Below, in pieces: positions 5,824 through 12,655 of a stretch of DNA of 12,655 bases. The position numbers were made by a program, and so were the translations under genes. Location of the stretch: NCBI GenBank assembly GCA_919902475.1, contig CAKKRA010000194.1, positions 1-12,655 on the forward strand, given 5' to 3'. The notes below the pieces were generated by a model. That model was not told the DNA's origin. It was given only the letters and a program-made list of their open reading frames with translations, and searched no databases. This DNA is from Nitrospiria bacterium. GTDB lineage: Bacteria > Nitrospirota > CAKKRA01 > 9FT-COMBO-42-15. Positions within the stretch are counted from its first letter, which is position 1; each line of letters starts with the position of its first letter.

Positions 5824-7245
5824 CTATCTTGCCTTTTCAAGCCCTAAGACATCGCCGACAGGCTCAGATGCGCCTTTATCCCTTTTAATCAGAGAGACGA
5901 GCATATTCCAGACAAAGGTTGCGCCGCCTGCAATGGCAACAAGCCCCCCAACACCCATTACCCCCATGCCTATTATCTTGCCGAGGTTGTCAAGTATCTG
6001 GTCAGAGCCGTAGACCTTTCTCTGCATGCCGTGAGAGCCTGCTAAAAACAGGCCTAACATAAATAACAGCAGGCCCATGCCGTATAAATACGGCTGGATT
6101 GTCCCAAGCCTCTTATAATAAATCTCCCTTTTTAAAAGCGGCAGCATCTTATAGCCGAGCCCCATAAATGCTATTGTAACCCCGCCTACTGCGCCATGAT
6201 AGTGCGCAGGTATCTTTACATTAACACCGCTAATGGTAAAGGCAGTAAGGCCGCCTATGGTAAAGATTGCAATTGACATAATCAATGATGAAAAACCAGG
6301 GTCAGACCACGGCAGCTTTGCTCCCCTCTCCCTTTTAAAAAATATTGCAACTAACACCAATATAACAAATGCGCCGCTTGAACCCATGCCCCAGCGCATA
6401 AGCTCTGTAAATGCGTCCTTATGCCTCTGGCTTGCAATGTCAAAAAGAAGATATATTATTGGCGCAGGCAAGGCAAAAAGCAGATATAACAGATACAGCG
6501 CCCTTGCAACGCCGTTATTCACAGGATATTTATTTATAGTTAATTTTGTCAAAAGCATCCAGGCTGTAGCCATTGCCATTGCATTGGCAAATTGTAAAAC
6601 ATGTCCGCCTCCCCAGAATAGCCGCTCAAAGTCTATGAATGCCTTCTGTGCCTGAAAATAATATGACATTCCTATGCAGATAAAGGCAATGATAACAACC
6701 ACGCCAGTCAGGCCCATTGCAAAGGTTGGAACAGGTAATTTATCATTTGCCTTTTTCGCATCTAAGATGGTTAGCAGCGTATTAATAATGGTTAACAACA
6801 CGCCAATGCCTGCCAATATAAGTCCGATATAAAAGAGCGGATGCTCTATAACAGGGATATAATTAATAATCACAGGGATGCCACTGCCGGTTATCGGAGG
6901 CAGTATTATTAATACTGTGCCGGCAGCAGTAAGCCAAAATGAAACCCAGCCGAGCAAAAGACTGAAGGGATCTCTTCTTAAAAAACCTGTTGTAGTGAGA
7001 ACCCACAATGCGCCTTTAAATGTAAGGAACCATATAACAACTGCAAGAATCACATGGCCGACAAGGGCAATATAAAAATAATCTTTGCCTGGCAAAAGAT
7101 TAAGGATTATAGGGGTGCGCGCAAGGGCTATAAGCAATGCAAAGATGCCTGCAAATATAAGTGTAAATACAGGCAGAAATACCCATGCGTATAAGAGCCT
7201 TTCACTCTTTTTGCTGAGTTTAATATCATCCATAAATCCATTCAT
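5824..7245 (-). CDS. Heme-copper oxidase superfamily subunit I homologue (NO reductase-like or divergent oxidase)
   Basis: A 473-residue polytopic membrane protein with about 12 hydrophobic segments, the size of a minimal catalytic subunit. Likely heme ligands are H64 (VGHVILAVVIWF, low-spin heme) and the pair H348/H350 (PAHYHGAVGG), equivalent to the HxH of helix X. H215 in WGGGHVLQF is the likely CuB ligand of helix VI. The position of the cross-linked Tyr (H+4) is Phe219. The helix VII HH pair is not present; the best equivalent is SQRHKDAF with R274-H275. Loss of Tyr and one CuB His is reminiscent of NO-reducing members rather than O2 reductases, but activity cannot be decided here. No CuA or cytochrome c subunit is adjacent. 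SCO and CbbQ/NorQ genes downstream fit cofactor assembly. AAAGG 6 bases before the ATG supports the start. It is divergent from the rhodanese-fold gene. Confidence 0.85.
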   Translation of the reverse strand: MNGFMDDIKLSKKSERLLYAWVFLPVFTLIFAGIFALLIALARTPIILNLLPGKDYFYIALVGHVILAVVIWFLTFKGALWVLTTTGFLRRDPFSLLLGWVSFWLTAAGTVLIILPPITGSGIPVIINYIPVIEHPLFYIGLILAGIGVLLTIINTLLTILDAKKANDKLPVPTFAMGLTGVVVIIAFICIGMSYYFQAQKAFIDFERLFWGGGHVLQFANAMAMATAWMLLTKLTINKYPVNNGVARALYLLYLLFALPAPIIYLLFDIASQRHKDAFTELMRWGMGSSGAFVILVLVAIFFKRERGAKLPWSDPGFSSLIMSIAIFTIGGLTAFTISGVNVKIPAHYHGAVGGVTIAFMGLGYKMLPLLKREIYYKRLGTIQPYLYGMGLLLFMLGLFLAGSHGMQRKVYGSDQILDNLGKIIGMGVMGVGGLVAIAGGATFVWNMLVSLIKRDKGASEPVGDVLGLEKAR

Positions 7246-7279
7246 AAAATGCCTTTCCTGATATAAGGTTAAGTATACT

Positions 7280-7309
7280 TTTATACTATATTTTACTGCT
7301 AAAAATCAA
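7280..7309 (-). promoter_or_regulatory. Weak candidate promoter for the oxidase-like gene
   Basis: On the minus strand, TTGATT (7309-7304), an 18-base spacer and TATAAA (7285-7280). The -35 match is partial, and the region is so AT-rich that chance matches are likely. Confidence 0.3.
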
Positions 7310-7337
7310 GGACATTATCGCATAAAATGGGTATAAT
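7309..7337 (+). promoter_or_regulatory. Possible second (distal) promoter for the rhodanese-fold gene
   Basis: AGGACA (7309-7314), a 17-base spacer and a perfect TATAAT (7332-7337). It would give a tandem start about 34 bases upstream of the main promoter. The -35 matches only four of six positions. Confidence 0.4.
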
Positions 7338-7342
7338 TTTAA

Positions 7343-7371
7343 TTGACATCTTTAGCTAAAATCTCTATAAT
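7343..7371 (+). promoter_or_regulatory. Perfect consensus sigma70 promoter
   Basis: TTGACA (7343-7348), exactly 17 bases, then TATAAT (7366-7371). Both hexamers match the consensus fully. Transcription would begin near 7378, about 36 bases before the ATG of the rhodanese-fold gene, whose AAGGAG lies at 7399-7404. Such a promoter would be strong unless repressed. Confidence 0.75.
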
Positions 7372-7413
7372 ATTTCAGTATTTATACTTACTATCTATAA
7401 GGAGAAATATTGA

Positions 7414-7863
7414 ATGGACAGGAAGAAGAAGATATACATTTTATATGCAGCTATCTTTGTTTCAACTATGATATTCGGCGCTGCAAACTATTTGCTTAAA
7501 ATAGCAGAGGTTAAGCGCGGCAATGTGCCTGTATACAAATATGCAGCAATTTTACCAAATGACCTTAAGGAGATGATAAAGCAGAATAGCGAGCTGATTA
7601 TTGTTGACACAAGGATTAAAGAGCATTTCAAAGAAGGCCATATCAAAGGCGCTGTAAACCTTTCTTACACAAGCCTTAAGTCAATGAATAAGATATTAGA
7701 AAAAGAAAAATCAAAGGATATTGTTATCTATTCAGAGGACGGTGAAAGGTCAAGAAAGATCTGCGAGGTGCTTGTTAACCTTGGCTATAGCAAGATTAGC
7801 AATCTTGACAGCGGAATAAAAGGCTGGTCAGATTCTGGCGGAGAAGTGGTTAAAGAGCCTTAA
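7414..7863 (+). CDS. Membrane-anchored rhodanese-fold protein lacking the catalytic cysteine
   Basis: A 149-residue protein. A basic N-terminus (MDRKKK) and one hydrophobic helix (IYILYAAIFVSTMIFGAA, residues 7-24) form an uncleaved anchor. A single rhodanese domain follows: ELIIVDTRIKEHFKEGHIKG (60-79) with the HIKGAVNL strand, then DIVIYSEDGERSRKICEVL, and the C-terminal NLGYSKISNLDSGIKGW. The active-site loop normally reads CxxGxRS; here it is SEDGERS, so the persulfide-forming Cys is Ser (codon TCA). It probably cannot transfer sulfur and may bind or sense an anion or partner instead. AAGGAG 9 bases upstream and a perfect promoter support the start. Positive-inside charge suggests the domain faces outward. 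It diverges from the oxidase-like gene and converges with the cytochrome b fusion. Confidence 0.88.
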   Translation: MDRKKKIYILYAAIFVSTMIFGAANYLLKIAEVKRGNVPVYKYAAILPNDLKEMIKQNSELIIVDTRIKEHFKEGHIKGAVNLSYTSLKSMNKILEKEKSKDIVIYSEDGERSRKICEVLVNLGYSKISNLDSGIKGWSDSGGEVVKEP

Positions 7864-9938
7864 AACTTATTGGTCAGGTCTATCACAGCAACCTCTCCTG
7901 ATTTTATCTCTATCTCTTTATCAAAGATATAATTCAGAGGCTCGTCTGTTTTGGAGTCCATAATACTTGCCCTAAGCTTGTGCTTGCCTGCAATTGTAAT
8001 TATCTCCTCATAGACATAAGTTGTGCCATCCCTTTTCAGGTCAGATGGATGATATGTCTTTGTTAATACATTCTTATCGTCAAGAAAAATCACTACCTTA
8101 ACAGGGAGTCTTTCTCCAGTGCAATTCATCCTCATAACAGGAAAAGGAGACTGTGTCTTTCTCATGTGCTTAAGCTTAGCCTCTGTCTCTTTCTCAGTTA
8201 CTTCCTTGCAGTCCACCTTATATCTGCTTGTATATTTAAAGGCAAATTTTATTAAAGAGTCATCCTTGCTGTAAAATGTATATACCGGTTTCTGTGAGAA
8301 AAAAATGATGAAGAATAGAGGTATTACAGAAAAGGCTATCATTCTTTTCAGAATCTTTTTTTCATTTAATTTTGTAACCTTAGCCCCTTTATATTCAGAT
8401 TTATTATAACTGCTGAGGTATTCCTCAAACAGGCGCATTTCATCAAACAGGTTATTAGTGTTAATCGGCGACAACTGATATTCCCGTATCCTGTTGTGGT
8501 CAATAGTTCTGTTCAGGAAAGGCAGCCTCTTGCCATCCATCCTCGCATGAAGCCATGTATTCCCTTCACGGAAATGACAATCACCGTGCAAGCAGCCGCA
8601 GAGGAATACACCATCAGCGCCTGTTTCAAGCCCTGCCTCTATCATGGAAGGCTGCGCCATCCCTATACATGGAAGGACTATCGCCTTAACATTTGCCATC
8701 CCTTTTACAGAGCTGTCATTTATATCAATTATGTTTTTTAATGCTGCGCTATGAGCGCAGATAAACAATAAGAGCCTCGGCTTTTTATTTGTTTGCTTAA
8801 GAGAAGCCATAAGCTTATTTATCTTTTCCTTAATCTGGACATCATTCATCTCAGGCAGGTTAATAGCCTTAAAATCGCATGCCCCCACGCATATACCGCA
8901 GGAGACGCACCTTTCAGATATAACAGTTGCCTCCATTCTGTACCCTAATCCGTCTGTGCGAAAACGCATTCGGATAGCCTCAAAAGGACAATCCTTATTG
9001 CACTGCTCGCAGCCTGTGCAGTTTTCCAATATAATTTCTGCAGGAAGCAGCCTGCGCCTTTTTGTCCATGGCAAGATAAAGAGCAATAATGTTATCCCTG
9101 CAGTAATTATCCAGAACAACTGTTTAGGAATTAAATCCTTTAATGGAAAAATAAAAAGGTAGAACCAGTCAAAAGGGGCGTCTGTAGTCAATTTGCTTAG
9201 GTCTGCACGGGGAGCGCTCTTGGCAGGCATTATAACAGCAGCAGCAAATAACATAATCAATATTGCATAGGTCATCATCTTTGGGGTCGTAATTACAGGA
9301 CTGGAGTGCCTGAAAACATGTAATCCTATCAGGATTATTATTGCAAAAGGCATGGCCAGATGCACAAGATGCAGGATAAAAAAGAGAAGGATATTTACGC
9401 CCTCATTATTGAGAAAAGACATGGATATGGGCTCTATAAGAATGCGGATATCGTTCAACAGATCTGATGTCCTTAGGGCAACCAATTGCGCCCTCTCATC
9501 CCATACCAGCCAGTAGCCGGTGATGCCTATTATAATAGTGATAATTAAAAGCGCCAAACCTGTAACCCATGCAAGCCATCTGCTGTGGCTGTATCTCCTG
9601 TTAAGATATTCCCGTGCCGTGTGGAGTATAAGGGTAATAATTAAACCATCAGAGGCATACCGATGAATGCTCCTCATCACGCCGCCTGCATACCACTGTT
9701 TCTCAGTTATGTTTTGAACTATCTGATAGGGGTCGTTGGTTCTGTAAAATATAAAAAGGTATATCCCGCTTAATACAATTACAGCATATAAAATGCTGGA
9801 TATAGCGCCAAGATAATAGAGGGGATTATACTGCGGGGTGAATATCTTGTTAAAATAGTCCTCAATATATAGCAATATCTTTTGAGGAATTGTCTTTGAT
9901 TTCTGTTCCACTGCAATTTTATAACAAGCTTCATTCAC
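7860..9938 (-). CDS. Cytochrome b / 2[4Fe-4S] ferredoxin / MvhD-type / periplasmic-domain fusion protein (complete paralogue B)
   Basis: A 692-residue multidomain membrane protein. Residues 1-290 are a bc1/b6f-type cytochrome b: bis-His pairs H92/H106 and H193/H207 (14-residue spacing in each), a CD-loop-like GYWLVWDERAQ (141-151), and a PEWY-equivalent PFDWFYLF (255-262). A basic loop (WTKRRRLLP) leads to a cytoplasmic ferredoxin domain with two CxxCxxCxxxC sets, C307/310/313/317 and C344/347/350/354. Residues about 387-470 are MvhD/FlpD-like (PF02662): C394, C424, and GVFLCGCLHGDCH with C447/C449/C454. After a basic stretch (NEKKILKR), a helix at 533-549 anchors a roughly 140-residue extracytoplasmic domain. 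It probably passes electrons between NuoF, Fe-S centres and quinone. The GTG start has AAGGA 9 bases upstream and lies 17 bases after the nuoF stop. Domains are clear; the reaction is inference. Confidence 0.88.
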   Translation of the reverse strand: MNEACYKIAVEQKSKTIPQKILLYIEDYFNKIFTPQYNPLYYLGAISSILYAVIVLSGIYLFIFYRTNDPYQIVQNITEKQWYAGGVMRSIHRYASDGLIITLILHTAREYLNRRYSHSRWLAWVTGLALLIITIIIGITGYWLVWDERAQLVALRTSDLLNDIRILIEPISMSFLNNEGVNILLFFILHLVHLAMPFAIIILIGLHVFRHSSPVITTPKMMTYAILIMLFAAAVIMPAKSAPRADLSKLTTDAPFDWFYLFIFPLKDLIPKQLFWIITAGITLLLFILPWTKRRRLLPAEIILENCTGCEQCNKDCPFEAIRMRFRTDGLGYRMEATVISERCVSCGICVGACDFKAINLPEMNDVQIKEKINKLMASLKQTNKKPRLLLFICAHSAALKNIIDINDSSVKGMANVKAIVLPCIGMAQPSMIEAGLETGADGVFLCGCLHGDCHFREGNTWLHARMDGKRLPFLNRTIDHNRIREYQLSPINTNNLFDEMRLFEEYLSSYNKSEYKGAKVTKLNEKKILKRMIAFSVIPLFFIIFFSQKPVYTFYSKDDSLIKFAFKYTSRYKVDCKEVTEKETEAKLKHMRKTQSPFPVMRMNCTGERLPVKVVIFLDDKNVLTKTYHPSDLKRDGTTYVYEEIITIAGKHKLRASIMDSKTDEPLNYIFDKEIEIKSGEVAVIDLTNKF

Positions 9939-9955
9939 AAAGACACATCCTTAAA

Positions 9956-11257
9956 CTATCCAAGAGGGCACTTTCTGTTATTTATGTGGGTTTCAAATTC
10001 ATTCCTGAAGTGTTTAATGGTATTCTTTACGGATAGTATCGCCCCTTTTAGAAGATGACAATATACCTTCTCGCCTTCTAAAAGGCTGCATGTATTCTCA
10101 AGGTCTGCAAGGTCATTAACATCTCCGTTGCCGTCCTCTATCTTCTGAAGGAGTCTGTACATCTTGACAGTCCCCATCTGGCACGGAGGACACTGGCCGC
10201 ATGACTCCTCCATAAAAAACCTGGAAAAACCCGCAACTGTATTTACAATGCACTTGGCATCCCCGACAACAGTAACAGCAGCAGAGCCAAGCCCTGAACC
10301 AGCCTCTTTTAATGATTCAAAATCAAGCGGGATATCAAGCTGTGATTCTGCAACCGGCGCATTTGACGGGCCTGCTGGGAAGGCTGCCTTAAATCTCATT
10401 CCATCCTTTATTCCGCTGCCATAGTCATTTATAAGCGCCTTCATCGCTGTGCCGAGAGGCAGTTCATATACACCCGGCCTGTTTACATCGCCAGTAAGCG
10501 TAAAGAGCATAGTGCCCGGGCTCTTTGAAGAGCCAATTTTTGAGAACCAATCACCGCCTTTTAGAATAATATGCGGTATATTTGAGAGGGTCTCAGTATT
10601 GTTTACCAATGTAGGCTTTCCATATAACCCTCTTGCAGCAGGATAAAACGGCGGCTTCTGCCACGGCTTTGCAGTCCTGCCTTCTATTGCCTCTATCATA
10701 GCTGTCTCTTCACCAGCAATATATTTATTTGGACATCTTGCAATATTTATATCTATTGAAAAACTGCTCCCAAATATCTTCTCACCGATGTATCCCTTAT
10801 CCTTTGCATCTTTTAATGCATTCTCAAGCGCTGCAATCTCAGCCTGATACTCCTCATTGATGTATATATAAGCCTTGCCTGCGCCTATTGCATACGAAGC
10901 AATGATAATGCCTTCAATCAACTGATGTGGGTTTGTGCGTATAAGGCATCGGTCTTTGTATGTTCCTGGCTCGCCTTCTGCAGCATTACAGCAGAGGTAT
11001 TTTTCATCTGCCTCTGCCCCTGCTGTAAGCTCCCATTTCTGCCATGTTGGGTAGCCGGCGCCGCCGCGTCCGCGCAGCCCTGATTTCTTAACCTCTTCTA
11101 TAATATCACTGCCCTTTAGTTCTTTAACAGCCTTTGCCAATGCCTTATAGCCGCCAGATGAGAGATAGCTGTTTATGGAGATTGTCTTAATAGAATCTAT
11201 ATCTTTTATATAAATATCATGAGGCAGCAATATCCTCTGCTCTGATAGATTATTCAC
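9956..11257 (-). CDS. nuoF: NuoF-like NADH-binding FMN/[4Fe-4S] flavoprotein
   Basis: A 433-residue homologue of the complex I 51-kDa subunit, full length. FMN/NADH motifs are GLRGRGGAGYPTWQKW (60-75), NAAEGEPGTYKDR (91-103), AGEETAMIEAIEG (181-193) and the KPPFYPA...GKPTLVNNTETL region. The [4Fe-4S] cluster ligands are C353, C356 and C359 in ESCGQCPPCQMG, plus C400; the 41-residue gap matches NuoF. The C-terminus RKCPLG is also typical. It should oxidise NADH or reduce NAD+ in the cytoplasm. No NuoE or NuoG is adjacent; it is sandwiched between two cytochrome b/MvhD fusions, so it is likely their electron partner rather than part of complex I. The GTG start overlaps the upstream gene by 8 bases and has AAGGAG 7 bases before it, implying coupled translation. 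Confidence 0.93.
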   Translation of the reverse strand: MNNLSEQRILLPHDIYIKDIDSIKTISINSYLSSGGYKALAKAVKELKGSDIIEEVKKSGLRGRGGAGYPTWQKWELTAGAEADEKYLCCNAAEGEPGTYKDRCLIRTNPHQLIEGIIIASYAIGAGKAYIYINEEYQAEIAALENALKDAKDKGYIGEKIFGSSFSIDINIARCPNKYIAGEETAMIEAIEGRTAKPWQKPPFYPAARGLYGKPTLVNNTETLSNIPHIILKGGDWFSKIGSSKSPGTMLFTLTGDVNRPGVYELPLGTAMKALINDYGSGIKDGMRFKAAFPAGPSNAPVAESQLDIPLDFESLKEAGSGLGSAAVTVVGDAKCIVNTVAGFSRFFMEESCGQCPPCQMGTVKMYRLLQKIEDGNGDVNDLADLENTCSLLEGEKVYCHLLKGAILSVKNTIKHFRNEFETHINNRKCPLG

Positions 11258-12655
11258 CTTTCTTCTCCTTCTCTTCTTCCTCCCCTAATATGAAGAATCT
11301 GTTTTTCACCCTATCAAAGTCAACTATTGCAACCTTTCCAACAGAGGCCTTAATCTTCTGCTCAAAGGTATACTCAAAAGGCGCATCGCCTTTAGAATCC
11401 CTCATCCTGATATTCATTTCATATGTCCCCGGCGCTATGGGTATCTCCTCATAGGCAAATGTTGAGCCGTCCCTTCTCAGGCCTGTAGGATAATAGGTCT
11501 TTGACAATACCCTTTTGCCGCCTAAATCTATCTCAACATAAGTCGGGAGCCTCTCTCTCCCGTACTCCATCCTCATCGACTGGAACTGGGACTGAGTCTT
11601 TTGCATATGCTTAAGCTTGGTTTCTGTATCCTGTTTAGTCAATTCCTTACCCTCTGTTGCAAACTTGCCAGCCTTCTTAAAGGTAAATTTTATTAAAGAG
11701 CTCTCTTTGCTGTACATGGAATATGTGGGTTTTGTGAACAGTAAAAAGAGCATGGCAGTAAATATCAACAGAACAGCAACTGCAGAAAATGCCGTTGCAG
11801 TCTTATATCCTTTTTCCTGCAAAGGTTCTATTAGATTGTAATGCCTATCCTTTGATTTGACTTTAAGCTCATCACGGAATATAGCTATCTCCTTTACCAG
11901 CTCCCTGCTGCGAAGCGGCGATACCCAGTATGCACGAATGCGGGAGTAATCATACCCCTCATTTGACATCAAAACAGGCGCCCTCTCTCCTGCTAATCTT
12001 TGCTTCGCCCATTTTGATCCCTCGCGGTAGTAACATTCTTTTATCTGGCATCCGCATATAAATACACCATCTGCCCCTGATTTCAGGGCATATTCAACCA
12101 TGGAATGATTGAGCATGCCTATGCATGGGAACATTATAACAGGCACATCAGGCATATCTTTAAGGCTTTTATTTCCACTGTTAATCAACCCCTCTGCTTT
12201 AACGCTATTTTTGCAGACAAAACCTATTATCCTCAGCGCTTCATTATGACTGCGAGCAGGGCTTAAAAGTTCTGTTATCTCCTTTTCTATCTCCTCCCTG
12301 TTCTGAAAAGGCAAATCTGTAGCCCTGCTGTTGCATGAGCCGACGCAGATGCCGCAGCTTGCGCATCTGTTAATCATCACATCTGCCTGCAGAAGATAAG
12401 GCCTACCGTCCTTTCTCGGCACCATTCTGATTGCCTCATAAGGGCAGTCCTTATGGCATTGCTCACACCCTACACATTTTTCCATTATCTGAACAGGCGG
12501 CAGCCTTTTGGATCTGCCTACCCATGGCAATACAAACAAGAGTATTGTACCTCCAACTGATGTAATCCAGAATGCGCTCTTTGGAAGGGATGAGGCTAAG
12601 GGATAGATAAATAAATAAAGCCAGTCAAAGGGCGTACTAATCGGCATCCTCTCCA
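11250..12655 (-). CDS. Cytochrome b / 2[4Fe-4S] / MvhD / periplasmic-domain fusion, paralogue A (N-terminal part outside window)
   Basis: 465 residues are visible from Met 12647, but the frame stays open to the edge. The preceding codons (Glu-Arg) align with the paralogue at 7860-9938 just before its PFDWFYLF motif, so the true gene very likely includes a full cytochrome b upstream. Counted from Met 12647: PFDWLYLF (6-13), a helix to residue 42, ferredoxin clusters C58/61/64/68 and C95/98/101/105, and an MvhD-like domain with C145, C175, C198/C200 and C205 (VFICGCQIKEC). A helix at about 286-304 is followed by the external domain, which ends in a Glu/Lys-rich tail. It is first in an operon with nuoF (8-base overlap) and paralogue B. 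Unlike B, its external domain has no Cys. The duplication suggests a heteromeric complex or alternative subunits. Confidence 0.87.
   Translation of the reverse strand, partial: ERMPISTPFDWLYLFIYPLASSLPKSAFWITSVGGTILLFVLPWVGRSKRLPPVQIMEKCVGCEQCHKDCPYEAIRMVPRKDGRPYLLQADVMINRCASCGICVGSCNSRATDLPFQNREEIEKEITELLSPARSHNEALRIIGFVCKNSVKAEGLINSGNKSLKDMPDVPVIMFPCIGMLNHSMVEYALKSGADGVFICGCQIKECYYREGSKWAKQRLAGERAPVLMSNEGYDYSRIRAYWVSPLRSRELVKEIAIFRDELKVKSKDRHYNLIEPLQEKGYKTATAFSAVAVLLIFTAMLFLLFTKPTYSMYSKESSLIKFTFKKAGKFATEGKELTKQDTETKLKHMQKTQSQFQSMRMEYGRERLPTYVEIDLGGKRVLSKTYYPTGLRRDGSTFAYEEIPIAPGTYEMNIRMRDSKGDAPFEYTFEQKIKASVGKVAIVDFDRVKNRFFILGEEEEKEKKGE

Noticed and set aside
7246..7413. FNR/DNR-type TTGAT-N4-ATCAA or NorR/NsrR sites expected for a NO reductase-like gene
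   Set aside because: No half-site pair with correct spacing could be found on either strand; only an isolated TTGAT is present.
12645..12647. ATG at 12647 as the genuine start of fusion paralogue A, with GGAGAGG as ribosome binding site
   Set aside because: The purine run abuts the ATG with no spacing, and the preceding codons continue the alignment with the paralogue, so it is an internal Met.
1..12655. CRISPR array, tRNA or rRNA genes, transposase genes
   Set aside because: No regularly spaced direct repeats, cloverleaf or rRNA-like stretches, and no transposase motifs were seen; the only mobile-type sequences are short non-coding palindromic repeats.

Overview
The window is about 12.7 kb of bacterial DNA, moderately AT-rich, nearly fully coding, and almost all of it on the minus strand. 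The gene content suggests a chromosomal segment of an anaerobic or microaerophilic, respiring, probably uncultured bacterium. The evidence is heme-modifying radical SAM enzymology, an arsenosugar-type ArsM, a heme-copper oxidase-like subunit with a NorQ/CbbQ ATPase, and cytochrome b/ferredoxin/MvhD fusions with a NuoF protein. Three kinds of short interspersed palindromic repeat are present, of types I associate from memory with Nitrospirota, NC10 and deltaproteobacterial lineages. The phylum cannot be fixed from the sequence alone.

Layout. Bases 1-586 (+): the C-terminal end of a radical SAM/SPASM protein carrying a PCP-reductase-like tail, a hairpin repeat, and a small two-helix membrane protein. 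Bases 603-2894 (-): a tight three-gene operon, arsM - TVP38/TMEM64 - TIGR04283 glycosyltransferase, which looks like part of an arsenosugar pathway. Bases 2911-4179: a nested palindromic repeat, a small Cys-rich protein, a second copy of the hairpin repeat, a SCO1/SenC copper protein, and a MITE-like repeat. Bases 4191-5720 (-): a CbbQ/NorQ-type MoxR AAA+ ATPase and a DUF433/DUF5615 antitoxin-toxin pair behind a strong sigma70-like promoter. Bases 5824-7245 (-): a single-gene heme-copper oxidase subunit I homologue with an unusual CuB site. It is divergent from a membrane-anchored rhodanese-fold protein (7414-7863, +) that has Ser in place of the catalytic Cys and a perfect consensus promoter. 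Bases 7860-12655 (-): a three-gene operon consisting of a cytochrome b/2[4Fe-4S]/MvhD/periplasmic-domain fusion (its N-terminal part lies beyond the window), a NuoF-like NADH-binding flavoprotein, and a second, complete copy of the fusion.

How it may work together. The 7860-12655 operon is the most interesting part. Its topology places NuoF, ferredoxin and MvhD-type modules in the cytoplasm, with cytochrome b hemes in the membrane and a conserved domain outside. This suggests a membrane complex that moves electrons between NAD(H) and quinone using MvhD and ferredoxin domains instead of NuoE/NuoG. The oxidase homologue, SCO protein and CbbQ/NorQ ATPase could form or mature a terminal NO- or O2-reducing enzyme, although the usual partners (NorD/CbbO, a cytochrome c or CuA subunit) are absent. 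The arsenic operon is a separate function.
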